A stretch of DNA of 64,000 bases from Nocardioides jishulii (GTDB taxonomy: Bacteria; Actinomycetota; Actinomycetes; Propionibacteriales; Nocardioidaceae): assembly GCF_006007965.1 (NCBI RefSeq), contig NZ_CP040748.1, forward strand, positions 682,001-746,000, in the 5' to 3' direction. The position numbers were made by a program, and so were the translations under genes. The notes beneath the pieces were generated by a model. The model made no database searches. It saw nothing but the letters and a program-made list of their open reading frames with translations, and was not told the DNA's origin. Positions 52,542-62,989 of this stretch are shown here, in pieces (within the stretch, counting starts at the first letter, position 1; each line of letters opens with the position of its first letter).

Positions 52542-53876
52542 TCAATGTCGCGCGAGCTCGGGAGTCAGGTCGGTGGTGCCGTCGCGGTCGCGTCGGAATC
52601 GTTGGCCGTGCGGGCTGGTCCATTCGAAGACGCCGTTGGCGGGGGACTCCAACCGCCAGCCGGTGTGGGTCTTGAGCCGGTGGTGGCCTCGGCAGAGCGT
52701 CGCAAGATTGTCTGTGGTCGTCGGCCCTGGTTGTGGTCGGCCTTCGGCCGTGGCGTCGTGTTCGAACGGGACCACGTGGTCGACGTCGCAACGGCGACTC
52801 GGGCGGGTGCAGTGGGGGAAGACGCAGGTTTCGTCACGCAGTTGGACCTGGCGGCGGAGCCGATCAGTCGGTTCATACCGTGCGGTCGACAGTGACTCGT
52901 TCAGGTCGACCACCGGCAGGATCCGGACGTCGGTGTGGCTGGTGTTCACCCAGCGCCGGACCTGCTCCAGCAGGATGAGTCGCTGACGGTTCTCCAGGTG
53001 TCCGGTGGCGGAGAAGGAGAGCGACTCGTCGGGCTCCACCGCAGCGGTGAAGTGCAGGTGGAGGTCGACCCGGCGGGCGGTGGTCCGCTCGACGACGTCA
53101 TCCAAGGCAGCTGCACCGGCGAGGTCGAGTGCGGTCTGGTGCCGCGCGAGCTCGCCCAGGGCGAGGGAGCGGCGTACGTCAAGGGATTCCTCGGAGCCGC
53201 CAGCCTTGAGTCCGGCGGCACCGGCAGCGACGGCCTGTTCGAGGTCCAACGCATCGGCGATGTCCAGCTCGGCCTCGACGCGCATGGTCTGCGTGAACGC
53301 CCCGGCCTCGGTGTCGATGCGCACGTGGCGGGGGTCGGGCTGCTCGGTGTCGTCGTCCTCGGTGGCGAGCCCGTAGAGCTTCATCGCCCGCTCAATGAGC
53401 CGGTCGATCTGGGCCCGCCCGGTCTTGTCGATGAACGGCGCCACCTGCTGGTCGATCCACGCCACACCCTCGGCCGGCAGTGCGGGGCAGGCGTGGATGG
53501 TGGCCTCCGCGACCAGCCGGGCCCGCCACACTGGCACCTCGCCGGCGGTGACGCGTGCCCACAGCCGGGGCAGCCGGTGGGCCAGCTCCAGGGCGTGGCC
53601 AATCAGCTTCTTCGCTGCGTCAGTCGAGAGCCCGAGCGCACCACCGAGCTCGGGGACCGCGTACTCGTCCACCTCCGGTGTCCCCTCACCCGAGATCGCT
53701 TCGATGCCGAACTGAGAGTGGAAGGCGGCAGCGTCCGAGCCGTCGGCCTTGGCCGGGTGGGCGACCGCCCATTCGTACGCGATCAACAGCGTGTCCGCCT
53801 CCGCACGACGCACCGCAGCCGCGTTGGCACGGGCCAACGCGACCAGGTCGCCGGGGGTCGTCACATCTTCGAACAT
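52542..53876 (-). CDS. DUF222 / HNH endonuclease domain protein (13E12-like)
   Basis: 444 residues from ATG 53876. DUF222 (about 5-320) is a helical domain with the blocks LARANAAAVRRAEADTLL, ARLVAEATIHACPALPAE and AAGAAGLKAGGSEESLDVRR. The HNH nuclease is at the C-terminus: CVFPHC, CDVDHVVPFEHD (first His), and LATLCRGHHRLKTH (zinc Cys and last His). This architecture is the 13E12 repeat family of mycobacteria, a mobile-looking multicopy group of unproven role. A LexA box covers the start codon, so it should be induced by DNA damage. A broken relative lies at 30880-31206. Confidence 0.93.
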   Translation of the reverse strand: MFEDVTTPGDLVALARANAAAVRRAEADTLLIAYEWAVAHPAKADGSDAAAFHSQFGIEAISGEGTPEVDEYAVPELGGALGLSTDAAKKLIGHALELAHRLPRLWARVTAGEVPVWRARLVAEATIHACPALPAEGVAWIDQQVAPFIDKTGRAQIDRLIERAMKLYGLATEDDDTEQPDPRHVRIDTEAGAFTQTMRVEAELDIADALDLEQAVAAGAAGLKAGGSEESLDVRRSLALGELARHQTALDLAGAAALDDVVERTTARRVDLHLHFTAAVEPDESLSFSATGHLENRQRLILLEQVRRWVNTSHTDVRILPVVDLNESLSTARYEPTDRLRRQVQLRDETCVFPHCTRPSRRCDVDHVVPFEHDATAEGRPQPGPTTTDNLATLCRGHHRLKTHTGWRLESPANGVFEWTSPHGQRFRRDRDGTTDLTPELARH

Positions 53877-53889
53877 GTGTTCGATTCTA
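53869..53889 (-). promoter_or_regulatory. SOS box overlapping start codon and -10 of the HNH gene
   Basis: TCGAACATGTGTTCGA at 53869-53884 fits TCGAAC-N4-GTTCGA exactly. On the minus strand TAGAAT (53889-53884) is 7 bases before the ATG, so a leaderless transcript starts inside the box, which LexA would cover. Confidence 0.88.
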
Positions 53890-53939
53890 GGGGTCTAGGC
53901 CTTGGACCGCCACCCCTCGTGTCGCCCTGTGGACGAGAA

Positions 53940-54623
53940 TCAGCAGTCGGCCAGACGACGCCGCTGGCGCCCCGCCTCGTCGAAGTTCTCCGGCGCCAGC
54001 CAGCGCTCGTGACGCTCCCGAATCTCGGGCCACTCGCCGTCGAGCATCGCGAACCACTCGGTGTCCCGGCTCTCGCCCTTGACGACCATGTGCTGGCGGA
54101 AGGTGCCCTCGAAGGTGAAGCCGAGCCGCAGCGCTGCCTGCCGGGACGCCTCGTTGCGGCTGTCGCACTTCCACTCCACGCGGCGGTAGCCCAGGTCGTC
54201 GAAGAGGTGGCGCAGCACCAGGTGGACAGCCTCGGTCGACCCGGGCGTCCGTTGCAGACGCTGGCCCCACAGGACGCCGGAGAGCTCGACGACGCCGTTG
54301 GTGGGGGAGCACGGGAAGCAAGCGAAGAAGCCGACTGGTCCCGCGTCGGGGGCGACGACCGCGTACGCCGCACCCGGCGCCGGGTTGAGCAGCGGCATCC
54401 CGACGGCCTCGGCGAACTCCTCCAGCGAAGCCGGCATCGCCACCATGCGGTAGCGCCACGACTCCGCCTGGTCGCCGCTGCAGGTCGCGGCGTACAGCGC
54501 GCCGACGTGCGAGCTGGAAAAGGGCTCGAGTCCCACGTGACGCCCGGGCAGCACGGACTGCCCGGGACGCTCGCGAGGGGACCAGCCGGAGAACGACGCG
54601 GAGCTCGGAGCTGAGGTGGTCAT
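53940..54623 (-). CDS. RimJ/RimL-type GNAT acetyltransferase
   Basis: 227 residues from ATG 54623. The RimL pattern is clear: GRHVGLEPFSSSHVGALYAA near 26-45, GVLWGQRLQRTPGSTEAVHLVLRH as motif A, and RRVEWKCDSRNEASRQAALRLGFTFEGTFRQHMVVKG in separate parts as the usual end with REDTEWFAML-like string. These enzymes acetylate protein N-termini or small amines. It has a TAGGTT box 6 bases upstream and no operon partner. Confidence 0.92.
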   Translation of the reverse strand: MTTSAPSSASFSGWSPRERPGQSVLPGRHVGLEPFSSSHVGALYAATCSGDQAESWRYRMVAMPASLEEFAEAVGMPLLNPAPGAAYAVVAPDAGPVGFFACFPCSPTNGVVELSGVLWGQRLQRTPGSTEAVHLVLRHLFDDLGYRRVEWKCDSRNEASRQAALRLGFTFEGTFRQHMVVKGESRDTEWFAMLDGEWPEIRERHERWLAPENFDEAGRQRRRLADC

Positions 54624-54629
54624 GGCGCC

Positions 54630-54635
54630 AACCTA
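54630..54635 (-). promoter_or_regulatory. -10 element of a leaderless promoter (RimL-like gene)
   Basis: On the minus strand TAGGTT lies 6 bases before ATG 54623. Confidence 0.5.
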
Positions 54636-54659
54636 GGGCGGGGAGGACCCGCCGACCAG

Positions 54660-56363
54660 TCACTTCTCGAGCGACCGGACCCGGATCCCGGAGACGGGCA
54701 CGGTCACGGCGCCCGAGGGGTCCGTGAAGAAGTCGTTGCCCTTGTCGTCGACCACGATGAAGGCAGGGAAGTCCTCGACCTCGATCTTCCAGACGGCCTC
54801 CATGCCGAGCTCGGGGTACTCGATGACCTCCTGGCTCCTGATGCAGTCCTGGGCCAGACGGGCGGCCGGGCCGCCGATGGAGCCGAGGTAGAAGCCGCCG
54901 TGGCTGCCGCAGGCGTCGGTGACCTGCTTGGAGCGGTTGCCCTTCGCGAGCATCACCATCGAGCCGCCGGCAGCCTGGAACTGCTCGACGTACGAGTCCA
55001 TGCGACCGGCAGTCGTCGGGCCGAACGAGCCCGACGCCATGCCCTCGGGGGTCTTGGCGGGGCCGGCGTAGTAGACCGGGTGGTTCTTCAGGTACTCCGG
55101 CATCGGCTCGCCCGCGTCGAGGCGCTCCTTGATCTTGGCGTGCGCGATGTCGCGGGCCACGACCAGCGGTCCGGTCAGTGAGAGGCGCGTCTTCACCGGG
55201 TGCTTGCTGAGCTCGGCGAGGATGTCGGCCATCGGCTGGTTGAGGTCGATCTTCACGACCTCGCCACCGGCGATCTCCTCGGCCATCCCCGCGTCGGGCA
55301 TGTACTGCGCCGGGTCGGTCTCGAGCTGCTCGAGGAAGACGCCCTCGGGCGTGATCTTGCCGAGCGCCTGGCGGTCGGCCGAGCAGGAGACCGCGATGGC
55401 GACGGGGCACGAGGCGCCGTGGCGGGGCAGGCGTACGACCCGCACGTCGTGGCAGAAGTACTTGCCGCCGAACTGGGCGCCGATGCCGAACGACTGGGTC
55501 AGCTCGAAGACCTGCTGCTCCAGGGTGGTGTCGCGGAAGGCGTGGGCGCCCATCGAGCCTTCGGTCGGGAGGTCGTCGAGGTAGTGCGCGGAGGCGTACT
55601 TCGCGGTCTTCAGCGCGTACTCCGCCGACGTGCCGCCGATGACCACGGCGAGGTGGTAGGGCGGGCAGGCGGCGGTGCCGAGGGAGCGGATCTTCTCGTC
55701 GAGGAACTTCAGCATCGACGCCTCGTTGAGGATCGCCTTCGTCTCCTGGAAGAGGAACGACTTGTTGGCCGAGCCGCCACCCTTCGCCATGAAGAGGAAC
55801 TTGTACTCCGGCTTGCCGGAGGTCTGCGGGGTCGAGTAGATCTCGATCTGCGCCGGCAGGTTGGTGCCGGTGTTCTTCTCCTCGTACGTCGTGATCGGCG
55901 CGAGCTGGGAGTAGCGCAGGTTGAGCTGCGTGTACGCGTCGTAGACGCCGCGGCTGATCGCCTCGCCGTCGTCGACGCCCGTGATGACGCCCTCGGACTT
56001 CTTGCCCATGACGATCGCGGTGCCGGTGTCCTGGCACATCGGCAGCACGCCACCGGCGGAGATGTTGACGTTCTTGAGCAGGTCGAGCGCGACGAAGCGG
56101 TCGTTGCCGGACGCCTCGGGGTCGTCGATGATCTTGCGCAGCTGCTTGAGGTGGCCCGGACGCAGGTAGTGGGAGATGTCGTGCATCGCCTCACGGGTGA
56201 GCCGCTGGATCGCCTCCGGCTCCACCTTCATGAAGGTCTGGCCGTCGACCTCGAAGGTCGAGACACCCTCGGTGGTCACCAGTCGGTAGGGCGTCTGCTC
56301 CTCACCGTTGGATCCGTGGGTCGGGAGGAGGTCGGAGTAGCGGAATTCAGGCCCAGTGCTCAC
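54660..56363 (-). CDS. fum: Class I (Fe-S) fumarase
   Basis: 567 residues from GTG 56363; the frame is open far upstream but only this part matches the family. It is the iron-sulfur fumarase type: N-terminal alpha part with [17 protein letters not shown] (cluster Cys), [12 protein letters not shown], and [19 protein letters not shown] (Cys), and the C-terminal beta part with [19 protein letters not shown] and [14 protein letters not shown]. Both parts are fused in one chain as in E. coli FumA/FumB. Being oxygen-sensitive, it complements the stable FumC 5 kb away. TACACT lies 8 bases before the start. Confidence 0.95.
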   Translation of the reverse strand: MSTGPEFRYSDLLPTHGSNGEEQTPYRLVTTEGVSTFEVDGQTFMKVEPEAIQRLTREAMHDISHYLRPGHLKQLRKIIDDPEASGNDRFVALDLLKNVNISAGGVLPMCQDTGTAIVMGKKSEGVITGVDDGEAISRGVYDAYTQLNLRYSQLAPITTYEEKNTGTNLPAQIEIYSTPQTSGKPEYKFLFMAKGGGSANKSFLFQETKAILNEASMLKFLDEKIRSLGTAACPPYHLAVVIGGTSAEYALKTAKYASAHYLDDLPTEGSMGAHAFRDTTLEQQVFELTQSFGIGAQFGGKYFCHDVRVVRLPRHGASCPVAIAVSCSADRQALGKITPEGVFLEQLETDPAQYMPDAGMAEEIAGGEVVKIDLNQPMADILAELSKHPVKTRLSLTGPLVVARDIAHAKIKERLDAGEPMPEYLKNHPVYYAGPAKTPEGMASGSFGPTTAGRMDSYVEQFQAAGGSMVMLAKGNRSKQVTDACGSHGGFYLGSIGGPAARLAQDCIRSQEVIEYPELGMEAVWKIEVEDFPAFIVVDDKGNDFFTDPSGAVTVPVSGIRVRSLEK

Positions 56364-56415
56364 GACCGGCGAGTGTACGCGCGACCGTGGCATCCGTTGG
56401 TCGCGGCCCGACGTG

Positions 56416-56462
56416 GCTCTGGACACGTCGCTCTGGACACGTCCCGGGGGCTGGGCTACGTT
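56416..56462 (+). promoter_or_regulatory. Promoter of the thi operon with duplicated -35 region
   Basis: GCTCTGGACACGTC is present twice in tandem (56416-56429, 56430-56443). Each copy holds TGGACA. The second TGGACA (56434-56439) is 17 bases from TACGTT (56457-56462), a good sigma70-type pair, and transcription would start about 56469, right before the TPP riboswitch. Confidence 0.65.
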
Positions 56463-56471
56463 CGATGACGT

Positions 56472-56565
56472 CCACCACGGGAGCCTGCGGCAGCGGGCTG
56501 AGAGGGAGCTGAGCCGCTCCGACCGTCGAACCTGATCCGGGTCATGCCGGCGAAGGAAGCGTTCA
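56472..56565 (+). promoter_or_regulatory. TPP riboswitch (THI element)
   Basis: The conserved strings are all present in order: ACGGGAGCC, GGCTGAGAGGG, GACCGTCGAACCTGATCCGG, GTCATGCCGGCGAAGGAA. It ends about 10 bases before the thiE ATG, so it covers the region of the ribosome binding site CAGGAG and probably acts on translation start. Confidence 0.97.
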
Positions 56566-56575
56566 GGAGTCCCCG

Positions 56576-57220
56576 ATGCCTTCAGTGTCATCATCGTCTT
56601 CAGCGTCATCGTCATCCGTGTCCTTGGCGGTCGTTCCCCGTCTCTTCTGCCTGGTCGCCCCCACCGACGACCTCGCCCTGCTGCCCGCCCTGGCCGAGGT
56701 CGGTGTCGACGGGTTCCAGGTTCGCGCCAAGCAGGCGACCGACCGCGAGGTGCTGGCGCTGACCCGTCTGGTGATCGGGGCGGTGCGTCCGTTCGGGGCG
56801 ATGGTCGTCGTCGACGACCGGGTCGACCTGGCCCTGGCCGCGGGTGCCGACGGAGTCCACCTCGGCGCCGACGACCTGCCGGTGGCCCTGGCCCGGCGCA
56901 TCGCCCCCGACCTCGTCGTCGGTGCCACCTGTCGCACCCCGGCCGACGTGCGGCGTGCGGCCGCCGACGGGGCGTCGTACGCGGGCTTCGGCCCCGTCTG
57001 GGCGACCAGCAGCAAGTCCGGCCTCCCCGCGCCCCTCGGGCCGGCTTCCCTGACCCGGGCCACGGGGCCTCTGCCCCTGGTGGCCATCGGCGGCGTCGAG
57101 GCGGGGCGTGCCGGCGAAGCAGTGGCGGCGGGAGCGCACGGGGTCGCGGTGATCGGGGCCGTCTGGGGCGCGCGAGATCCGGTGGCGTCCGCGAAGGAGC
57201 TCGTGGCAGCGGTGGGGTGA
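56576..57220 (+). CDS. thiE: Thiamine phosphate synthase
   Basis: 214 residues from ATG 56576 with CAGGAG 8 bases upstream. ThiE joins HMP-diphosphate and thiazole phosphate to thiamine phosphate. Active-site strings are kept: FQVRAKQAT (Gln, Arg, Lys), [21 protein letters not shown] (DDR and VHLG), [15 protein letters not shown] and VAIGGVEAG. Before the domain there is an unusual Ser run ([13 protein letters not shown]) coded by a TCATCG-type repeat at about 56584-56615. It leads the operon thiE-thiO-thiS-thiG-tenI-like-thiD, with overlapping starts. Confidence 0.93.
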   Translation: MPSVSSSSSASSSSVSLAVVPRLFCLVAPTDDLALLPALAEVGVDGFQVRAKQATDREVLALTRLVIGAVRPFGAMVVVDDRVDLALAAGADGVHLGADDLPVALARRIAPDLVVGATCRTPADVRRAAADGASYAGFGPVWATSSKSGLPAPLGPASLTRATGPLPLVAIGGVEAGRAGEAVAAGAHGVAVIGAVWGARDPVASAKELVAAVG

Positions 57221-58283
57221 CGAGGGTGACCCGGGTGGGCACAGGCGGTGGGCGCGTCACCGTGCTGGGCGCCGGCATCATCGGACTCTGCGTGGCCGAC
57301 GAGCTCGTCCGTCGAGGGCTGGAGGTGTTGGTCCTCGACCCCACGCCCGGGCAGGGAGCGTCCTGGGCCGCGGCGGGGATGCTGTCCCCCGCCGCGGAGA
57401 GCTGGTACGGCGAGACCGACCTCCTCGAGACCGGTCGTCGGTCGGCCCGCCTGTGGCCGCCGCTGGCCGCGCGCCTGGGAGTGGAGGTGCACACGCGCGG
57501 CACGCTCCTGGTCGGCCACGACGCCGGCGACCTGCAGGGCGTGGAGCGCCACGCCGCGCTGCTCACGGCCGCCGGGGAGGCCGTGCATCCGTTGGGGCGA
57601 CGAGAGCTGCGCAGCGTCGAACCAGGGCTGGGCCGCGTCGCCGGCGGCGTGCTGCTGCGGGAGGAGTGGGCCGTCGACCCGCGGCGGGCCGTTGCGGCGC
57701 TGGCCGCGCGGCTGGGCGACGTGGTGGTGCGGCGCGCTGGCGCGCTCGCACCGCTCGCGGAGGAGGCGCGGGCCCGTGGTGACGTCGTCGTGGTCGCCAC
57801 CGGCGCCACGTTGCCCGAACCGTTCGGACACCTCGTACGCGGCGTGCGCGGGGAGACGATCCGGGTGCGCTGCGACGACCCGCCGGTCCACGTGGTCCGT
57901 GGGCTGGTGCGGGGCCGGGCCGTCTACCTGGTGCCGCGCGCCGACGGCGAGGTCGTCGTCGGCGCGACCAGCGGGGAGCACGACGGACCGCCCGTGGCCA
58001 CCGTCGGAGGTGTCGCAGAGCTGCTCGAGCCGGCCCGGACCCTGCTGCCCGGCCTCGACCGCGCGACCTGGTTGGAGGTCGTGGCCCGGGACCGCCCGGG
58101 CACGGCCGACAACCGTCCGCTGGTGGGACCCACCCACCTGCCCGGGGTCCTGCTGGCGGCCGGCCACTTCCGGCACGGTGTCCTCCTGGCGCCGCTCACC
58201 GCCCTGGTCATCGCCGACCACATCGAGCACGGGACGGGCCTGTCGGCCTGGGATCCCCGACGTCTGGACGAGAGGAAGACAGC

Positions 58284-58287
<4 letters not shown>
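57217..58287 (+). CDS. thiO: Glycine oxidase ThiO
   Basis: 356 residues from GTG 57217, overlapping the thiE stop. It oxidises glycine to the imine used in thiazole formation, with FAD. The dinucleotide site [19 protein letters not shown] (about 15-33) and the acidic end EVLVLDP are visible. [15 protein letters not shown] follows in the flavin-binding region, and [14 protein letters not shown] with [14 protein letters not shown] ends the FAD domain. Length is normal for ThiO. It overlaps thiS. Confidence 0.92.
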
Positions 58288-59846
<1,559 letters not shown>

Positions 59847-59850
<4 letters not shown>

Positions 59851-60686
59851 CCACACCGCCGGTGGTGCTGACGATCGCTGGCACCGACTCGGGAGGTGCG
59901 GCCGGCATCGCGGCCGACGTCGCCACCATCGGACACCTCGGCGCCCACGCCGCCTGCGTGGTCACGGCCGTGACGGCCCAGGACACGCTGGGGGTCCGGG
60001 TCGTCCACCCGGTGCCGGTGGAGGTGGTGGCAGCCCAGCTCGACGCCGTCCTCGAGGACCTCCCGGTGGCGGCGGTCAAGACCGGGATGCTCGGCTCGCC
60101 CGAGGTCGTCGAGCTCGTGGCCCGACGGGTGCGGGCGGCGGGGGTCCCGGTGGTCGTGGACCCGGTCCTGGTCGCCACCAGCGGGGCGGTGCTGGGCGAC
60201 GAGGCCGTGGTGCGTGCCTACCTGGCTCACCTGCTGCCGCTGGCGACCGTGTGCACGCCGAACCTCGACGAGGCCCGGGTCCTGTGCGGACGACGCAGCG
60301 GCACGGCACGCGACCTGGCGTCGCAGCTCACGGCGTACGGGCCCGCCGCGCTGGTCACCGGCGGCGATGACGGTCGGGACTGGTTGGCCGTTCCTGGACA
60401 CCGACCGGTCGAGGTCGCCCACCCGAGCGTGGCCACCACCAACGACCACGGCACGGGCTGCACCCACAGCAGCGCCCTGGCGACCCACCTCGCCCACGGA
60501 CTGGCGCTGGGGGAGGCGGCGGGGCTGGCTGCGGCGTACGTCGTCGACCAGCTGGTGGCCGGCAGCGGCTGGCACCTGGGCCGCGGTCGGGGACCGGTCG
60601 CCCACACCGTCGCCCCGGGAATCGTGCCGGTCCCACGAGCTGGAGGTCTGGGCCAGAGCTGCCCCGGAGCACGGTACGGACCGTAG
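59847..60686 (+). CDS. thiD: HMP / HMP-phosphate kinase ThiD
   Basis: 279 residues from ATG 59847, overlapping the previous stop. It phosphorylates hydroxymethylpyrimidine (phosphate) for coupling by ThiE. Ribokinase-fold features: LTIAGTDSGGAAGIAADVATI at the start, VVDPVLVATSG in the middle, and NDHGTGCTHSSALATHLAHG with the catalytic Asp/Gly anion hole near the end. It closes the operon; the last 30 residues after GPVAHTVAPG are an extra tail. The -10 of the following gene lies in its stop codon. Confidence 0.94.
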
Positions 60687-60689
60687 GGT
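60684..60689 (+). promoter_or_regulatory. -10 element of a leaderless promoter inside the thiD stop codon
   Basis: TAGGGT starts with the TAG stop of thiD and lies 6 bases before ATG 60696. Confidence 0.5.
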
Positions 60690-60695
60690 TCCGCC

Positions 60696-61691
60696 ATGCG
60701 CTACTCACGACTCGGCACCACCGGACTCGAGGTCTCCGCGATCACGCTCGGCTGCATGAGCTGGGGCGACCGCTCGCGCGGCTGGCACCCGTGGATCCTC
60801 GACGAGGAGCAGGCGCGACCGCTGATCACGGCGGCCTGGGAGGCGGGCGTCAACGTCTTCGACACGGCCAACGTGTATGCCGGTGGCTCCAGTGAGGAGG
60901 TCACCGGCCGCATCCTCAAGGAGATCGCGCCCCGTGAGGAGGTCGTCATCGCGACCAAGGTGCACGGTCGCATGCGTCCCGGACCCAACGGTGCGGGCCT
61001 GTCCCGCCGGGCGATCATGACCGAGATCGACGCGTCGTTGACGCGGCTGGGTGTCGACCACGTCGACCTCTACCAGATCCACCGGTGGGACGACGAGACG
61101 CCGATCGAGGAGACGATGGAGGCGCTGCACGACGTGGTGAAGGCCGGCAAGGCCCGCTACCTCGGGGCGTCGTCGATGTTTGCCTGGCAGTTCGCGAAGG
61201 CGCAGCACGTCGCCGAGTCGCACGGCTGGACGAAGTTCGTCTCCATGCAGAACCACTACAACCTGCTCTACCGCGAGGAGGAGCGGGAGATGCTGCCCCT
61301 CTGCGCCGACCAGGGCGTGGGCGTGCTGCCGTGGAGCCCTCTCGCACGTGGGCGCCTGACCCGCCCGTGGGGTGAGGAGACGACGCGCTCCGAGGGGGAC
61401 GCGTGGGGCCGTGACCTCTACCCCGACTCCGACCGGGTGATCGTGGAGAAGGTCGCCGAGGTGGCCGAACGCCGTGGCGTCTCGCGGGCCCAGGTCGCGC
61501 TGGCCTGGCTGATGGCGCAGCCCCAGGTGACCTCACCGATCGTCGGCGTGACGAAGCCGCACCACCTCACCGACGCCGTCGCCGCGGTCGACCTCGAGCT
61601 CACCGCCGAGGAGGTCGAGGAGCTGGGTGCGGCCTACGAGCCGCACCGGATCGCCGGTCACGGACCGGCCACGGTGCACGCCTCCCGCTGA
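60696..61691 (+). CDS. Aldo/keto reductase
   Basis: 331 residues from ATG 60696. AKR barrel features: MRYSRLGTTGLEVSAITLGCM start, FDTANVYAGGSSEEVTGRIL (catalytic Asp and Tyr), IATKVHGRM (Lys) and VDLYQIHRWD (His, with H-R-W), VGVLPWSPLARGRLT and the NADPH-binding end PIVGVTKPHHL. The length and motifs suit the YajO/Tas-like branch. It has its own TAGGGT box, so it need not belong to the thi operon. A hairpin terminator follows. Confidence 0.94.
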   Translation: MRYSRLGTTGLEVSAITLGCMSWGDRSRGWHPWILDEEQARPLITAAWEAGVNVFDTANVYAGGSSEEVTGRILKEIAPREEVVIATKVHGRMRPGPNGAGLSRRAIMTEIDASLTRLGVDHVDLYQIHRWDDETPIEETMEALHDVVKAGKARYLGASSMFAWQFAKAQHVAESHGWTKFVSMQNHYNLLYREEEREMLPLCADQGVGVLPWSPLARGRLTRPWGEETTRSEGDAWGRDLYPDSDRVIVEKVAEVAERRGVSRAQVALAWLMAQPQVTSPIVGVTKPHHLTDAVAAVDLELTAEEVEELGAAYEPHRIAGHGPATVHASR

Positions 61692-61713
61692 CCTCCGCGT
61701 ACGCAGAGGTCAG
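61688..61713. terminator. Bidirectional terminator hairpin
   Basis: CTGACCTC and GAGGTCAG arms around CGCGTACGCA, almost a perfect 26-base palindrome. It starts in the aldo/keto reductase stop codon and faces the convergent gene at 61720. Confidence 0.8.
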
Positions 61714-61719
61714 CACGGA

Positions 61720-62142
61720 TCAGGAGGGTTCGGAGGCTTCGCCGCTCTCCTTGCGCCGCTGGCGCTCCTTGCGGGCCGCCTCCTCGGCGGCCTCGTCGGC
61801 ACGGCGCTTCGCCTCGTAGTCACGGCGCTGCTGCTCGGCCCGCTCCCGGATCTGGCGCAGGAAGGCGTCGTCATCGCGCTCATCGGTCGCTGCGGCGCGC
61901 CCGGGGCGGTCGTACTCCGGGAAGTGGGGCGTCGCGCGCTCCCCGGGGCGGGGCCGCTCGGCCTGTGGCTGCCCGGCCACCAGCCAGGCGATGGAACCGA
62001 CCACCGGGAAGAAGAGGATCAGCAGGATCCACGCCACCTTCGGCAGGTGGCGGATGTCGGAGTCGCGACTCGTGATCGCCTGCACCAGGCAGAAGATGCT
62101 GAGCACCAACGGCAGCACGTAGAAGATGACGATCCTGAGCAC
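61720..62142 (-). CDS. PLDc_N-type small membrane protein
   Basis: 140 residues from GTG 62142 (GGAG 5 bases upstream). Two membrane helices (about 1-22 and 32-56) with the family string KVAWILLILFFPVVGSIAWLVAGQP, typical of the phospholipase-D-nuclease N-terminal domain. A charged, Arg/Glu-rich helical tail (about 85-140) probably lies in the cytoplasm. The domain is found in membrane proteins of unclear role. It converges with the aldo/keto reductase gene. Confidence 0.88.
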   Translation of the reverse strand: MLRIVIFYVLPLVLSIFCLVQAITSRDSDIRHLPKVAWILLILFFPVVGSIAWLVAGQPQAERPRPGERATPHFPEYDRPGRAAATDERDDDAFLRQIRERAEQQRRDYEAKRRADEAAEEAARKERQRRKESGEASEPS

Positions 62143-62253
62143 GGGTACTCCGTTCCTCACCAGGGCCCCACGCCCTGGTCGTGGAGGTCAGCCTAGGGGC
62201 AGCGGCGCGCCCGCGCCGGGAGAATCCGCGCGGGCCACCGCTCGCGAGATCGG

Positions 62254-62259
62254 TAGGCT
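62254..62259 (+). promoter_or_regulatory. -10 element of a leaderless promoter (DUF1707 gene)
   Basis: TAGGCT lies 6 bases before ATG 62266. Confidence 0.55.
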
Positions 62260-62265
62260 CACCCC

Positions 62266-62925
62266 ATGGACCACCCACAGGGCGACCCTTCCCAGCTGCG
62301 CATCTCCGACGCCGACCGCCACAAGGTCGCCGACGTCCTGCGCGACGCCGCCGCTGAGGGGCGTATCGACCTCGAGGAGCTCGACGAACGGTTGGAGGCG
62401 ACGTACGCGGCGAAGGTCTATGCCGACCTGGTCCCGATCACTCTCGACCTTCCGGGCGCGAGCCTGTCGGCCCTGCCCGCCCCGGGTGCCGCGGGCGCCC
62501 TCCAGGTCCCGGGCGGACCGGGTGGGGTGGAGCTCCCCGTCTACACCTCGTCGCTGGCCATGATGTCGGGGGTCGACCGGAAGGGGATGTGGCGCGTCCC
62601 TGACCAGGTCACGGCCTTCTCGCTGATGGGGGCTGTCACGCTCGACCTGCGTGAGGCGGTCTTCACCGCGCGCGACACGGTCATCTACGCCAACACCGTG
62701 ATGGGGTCGGTCGACATCTACGTCAACGCCAACACCCACGTCATCGTCGAGGGGCACGGAGTCATGGGTGCCTTCGAGCAGTCGCGCGACAAGGTCCCTC
62801 CGACGTACGGGCCCCAGTCGCCGGTGGTCCGGGTCAAGGGCATCGCCCTGATGGGTGCGGTCACGGTCACCCGCAAGCGCATGCCGGGGCAGCCCGGTCC
62901 CCTCAAGAAGATGCTGGGCCACTGA
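62266..62925 (+). CDS. DUF1707 + LiaF-like cell-wall-stress domain protein
   Basis: 219 residues. The N-terminal DUF1707 domain (about 10-62) is typical: LRISDADRHKVADVLRDAAAEGRIDLEELDERL. After a Gly/Pro/Ala linker comes a beta-helix-like domain (about 105-205) with FSLMGAVTLDLREAVF, YANTVMGSVDIYV and IALMGAVTVTRK, the LiaF/DUF2154-type repeat with MG turns. No membrane segment is visible, unlike true LiaF. A role in sensing envelope stress is possible from the family only. Confidence 0.88.
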   Translation: MDHPQGDPSQLRISDADRHKVADVLRDAAAEGRIDLEELDERLEATYAAKVYADLVPITLDLPGASLSALPAPGAAGALQVPGGPGGVELPVYTSSLAMMSGVDRKGMWRVPDQVTAFSLMGAVTLDLREAVFTARDTVIYANTVMGSVDIYVNANTHVIVEGHGVMGAFEQSRDKVPPTYGPQSPVVRVKGIALMGAVTVTRKRMPGQPGPLKKMLGH

Positions 62926-62989
62926 GCGGCAGCTGAGCCCTTCATTCGGTCCTGGGCCCTCGGGCGCGCCAGGGGCAGGCGTCAGCCCG

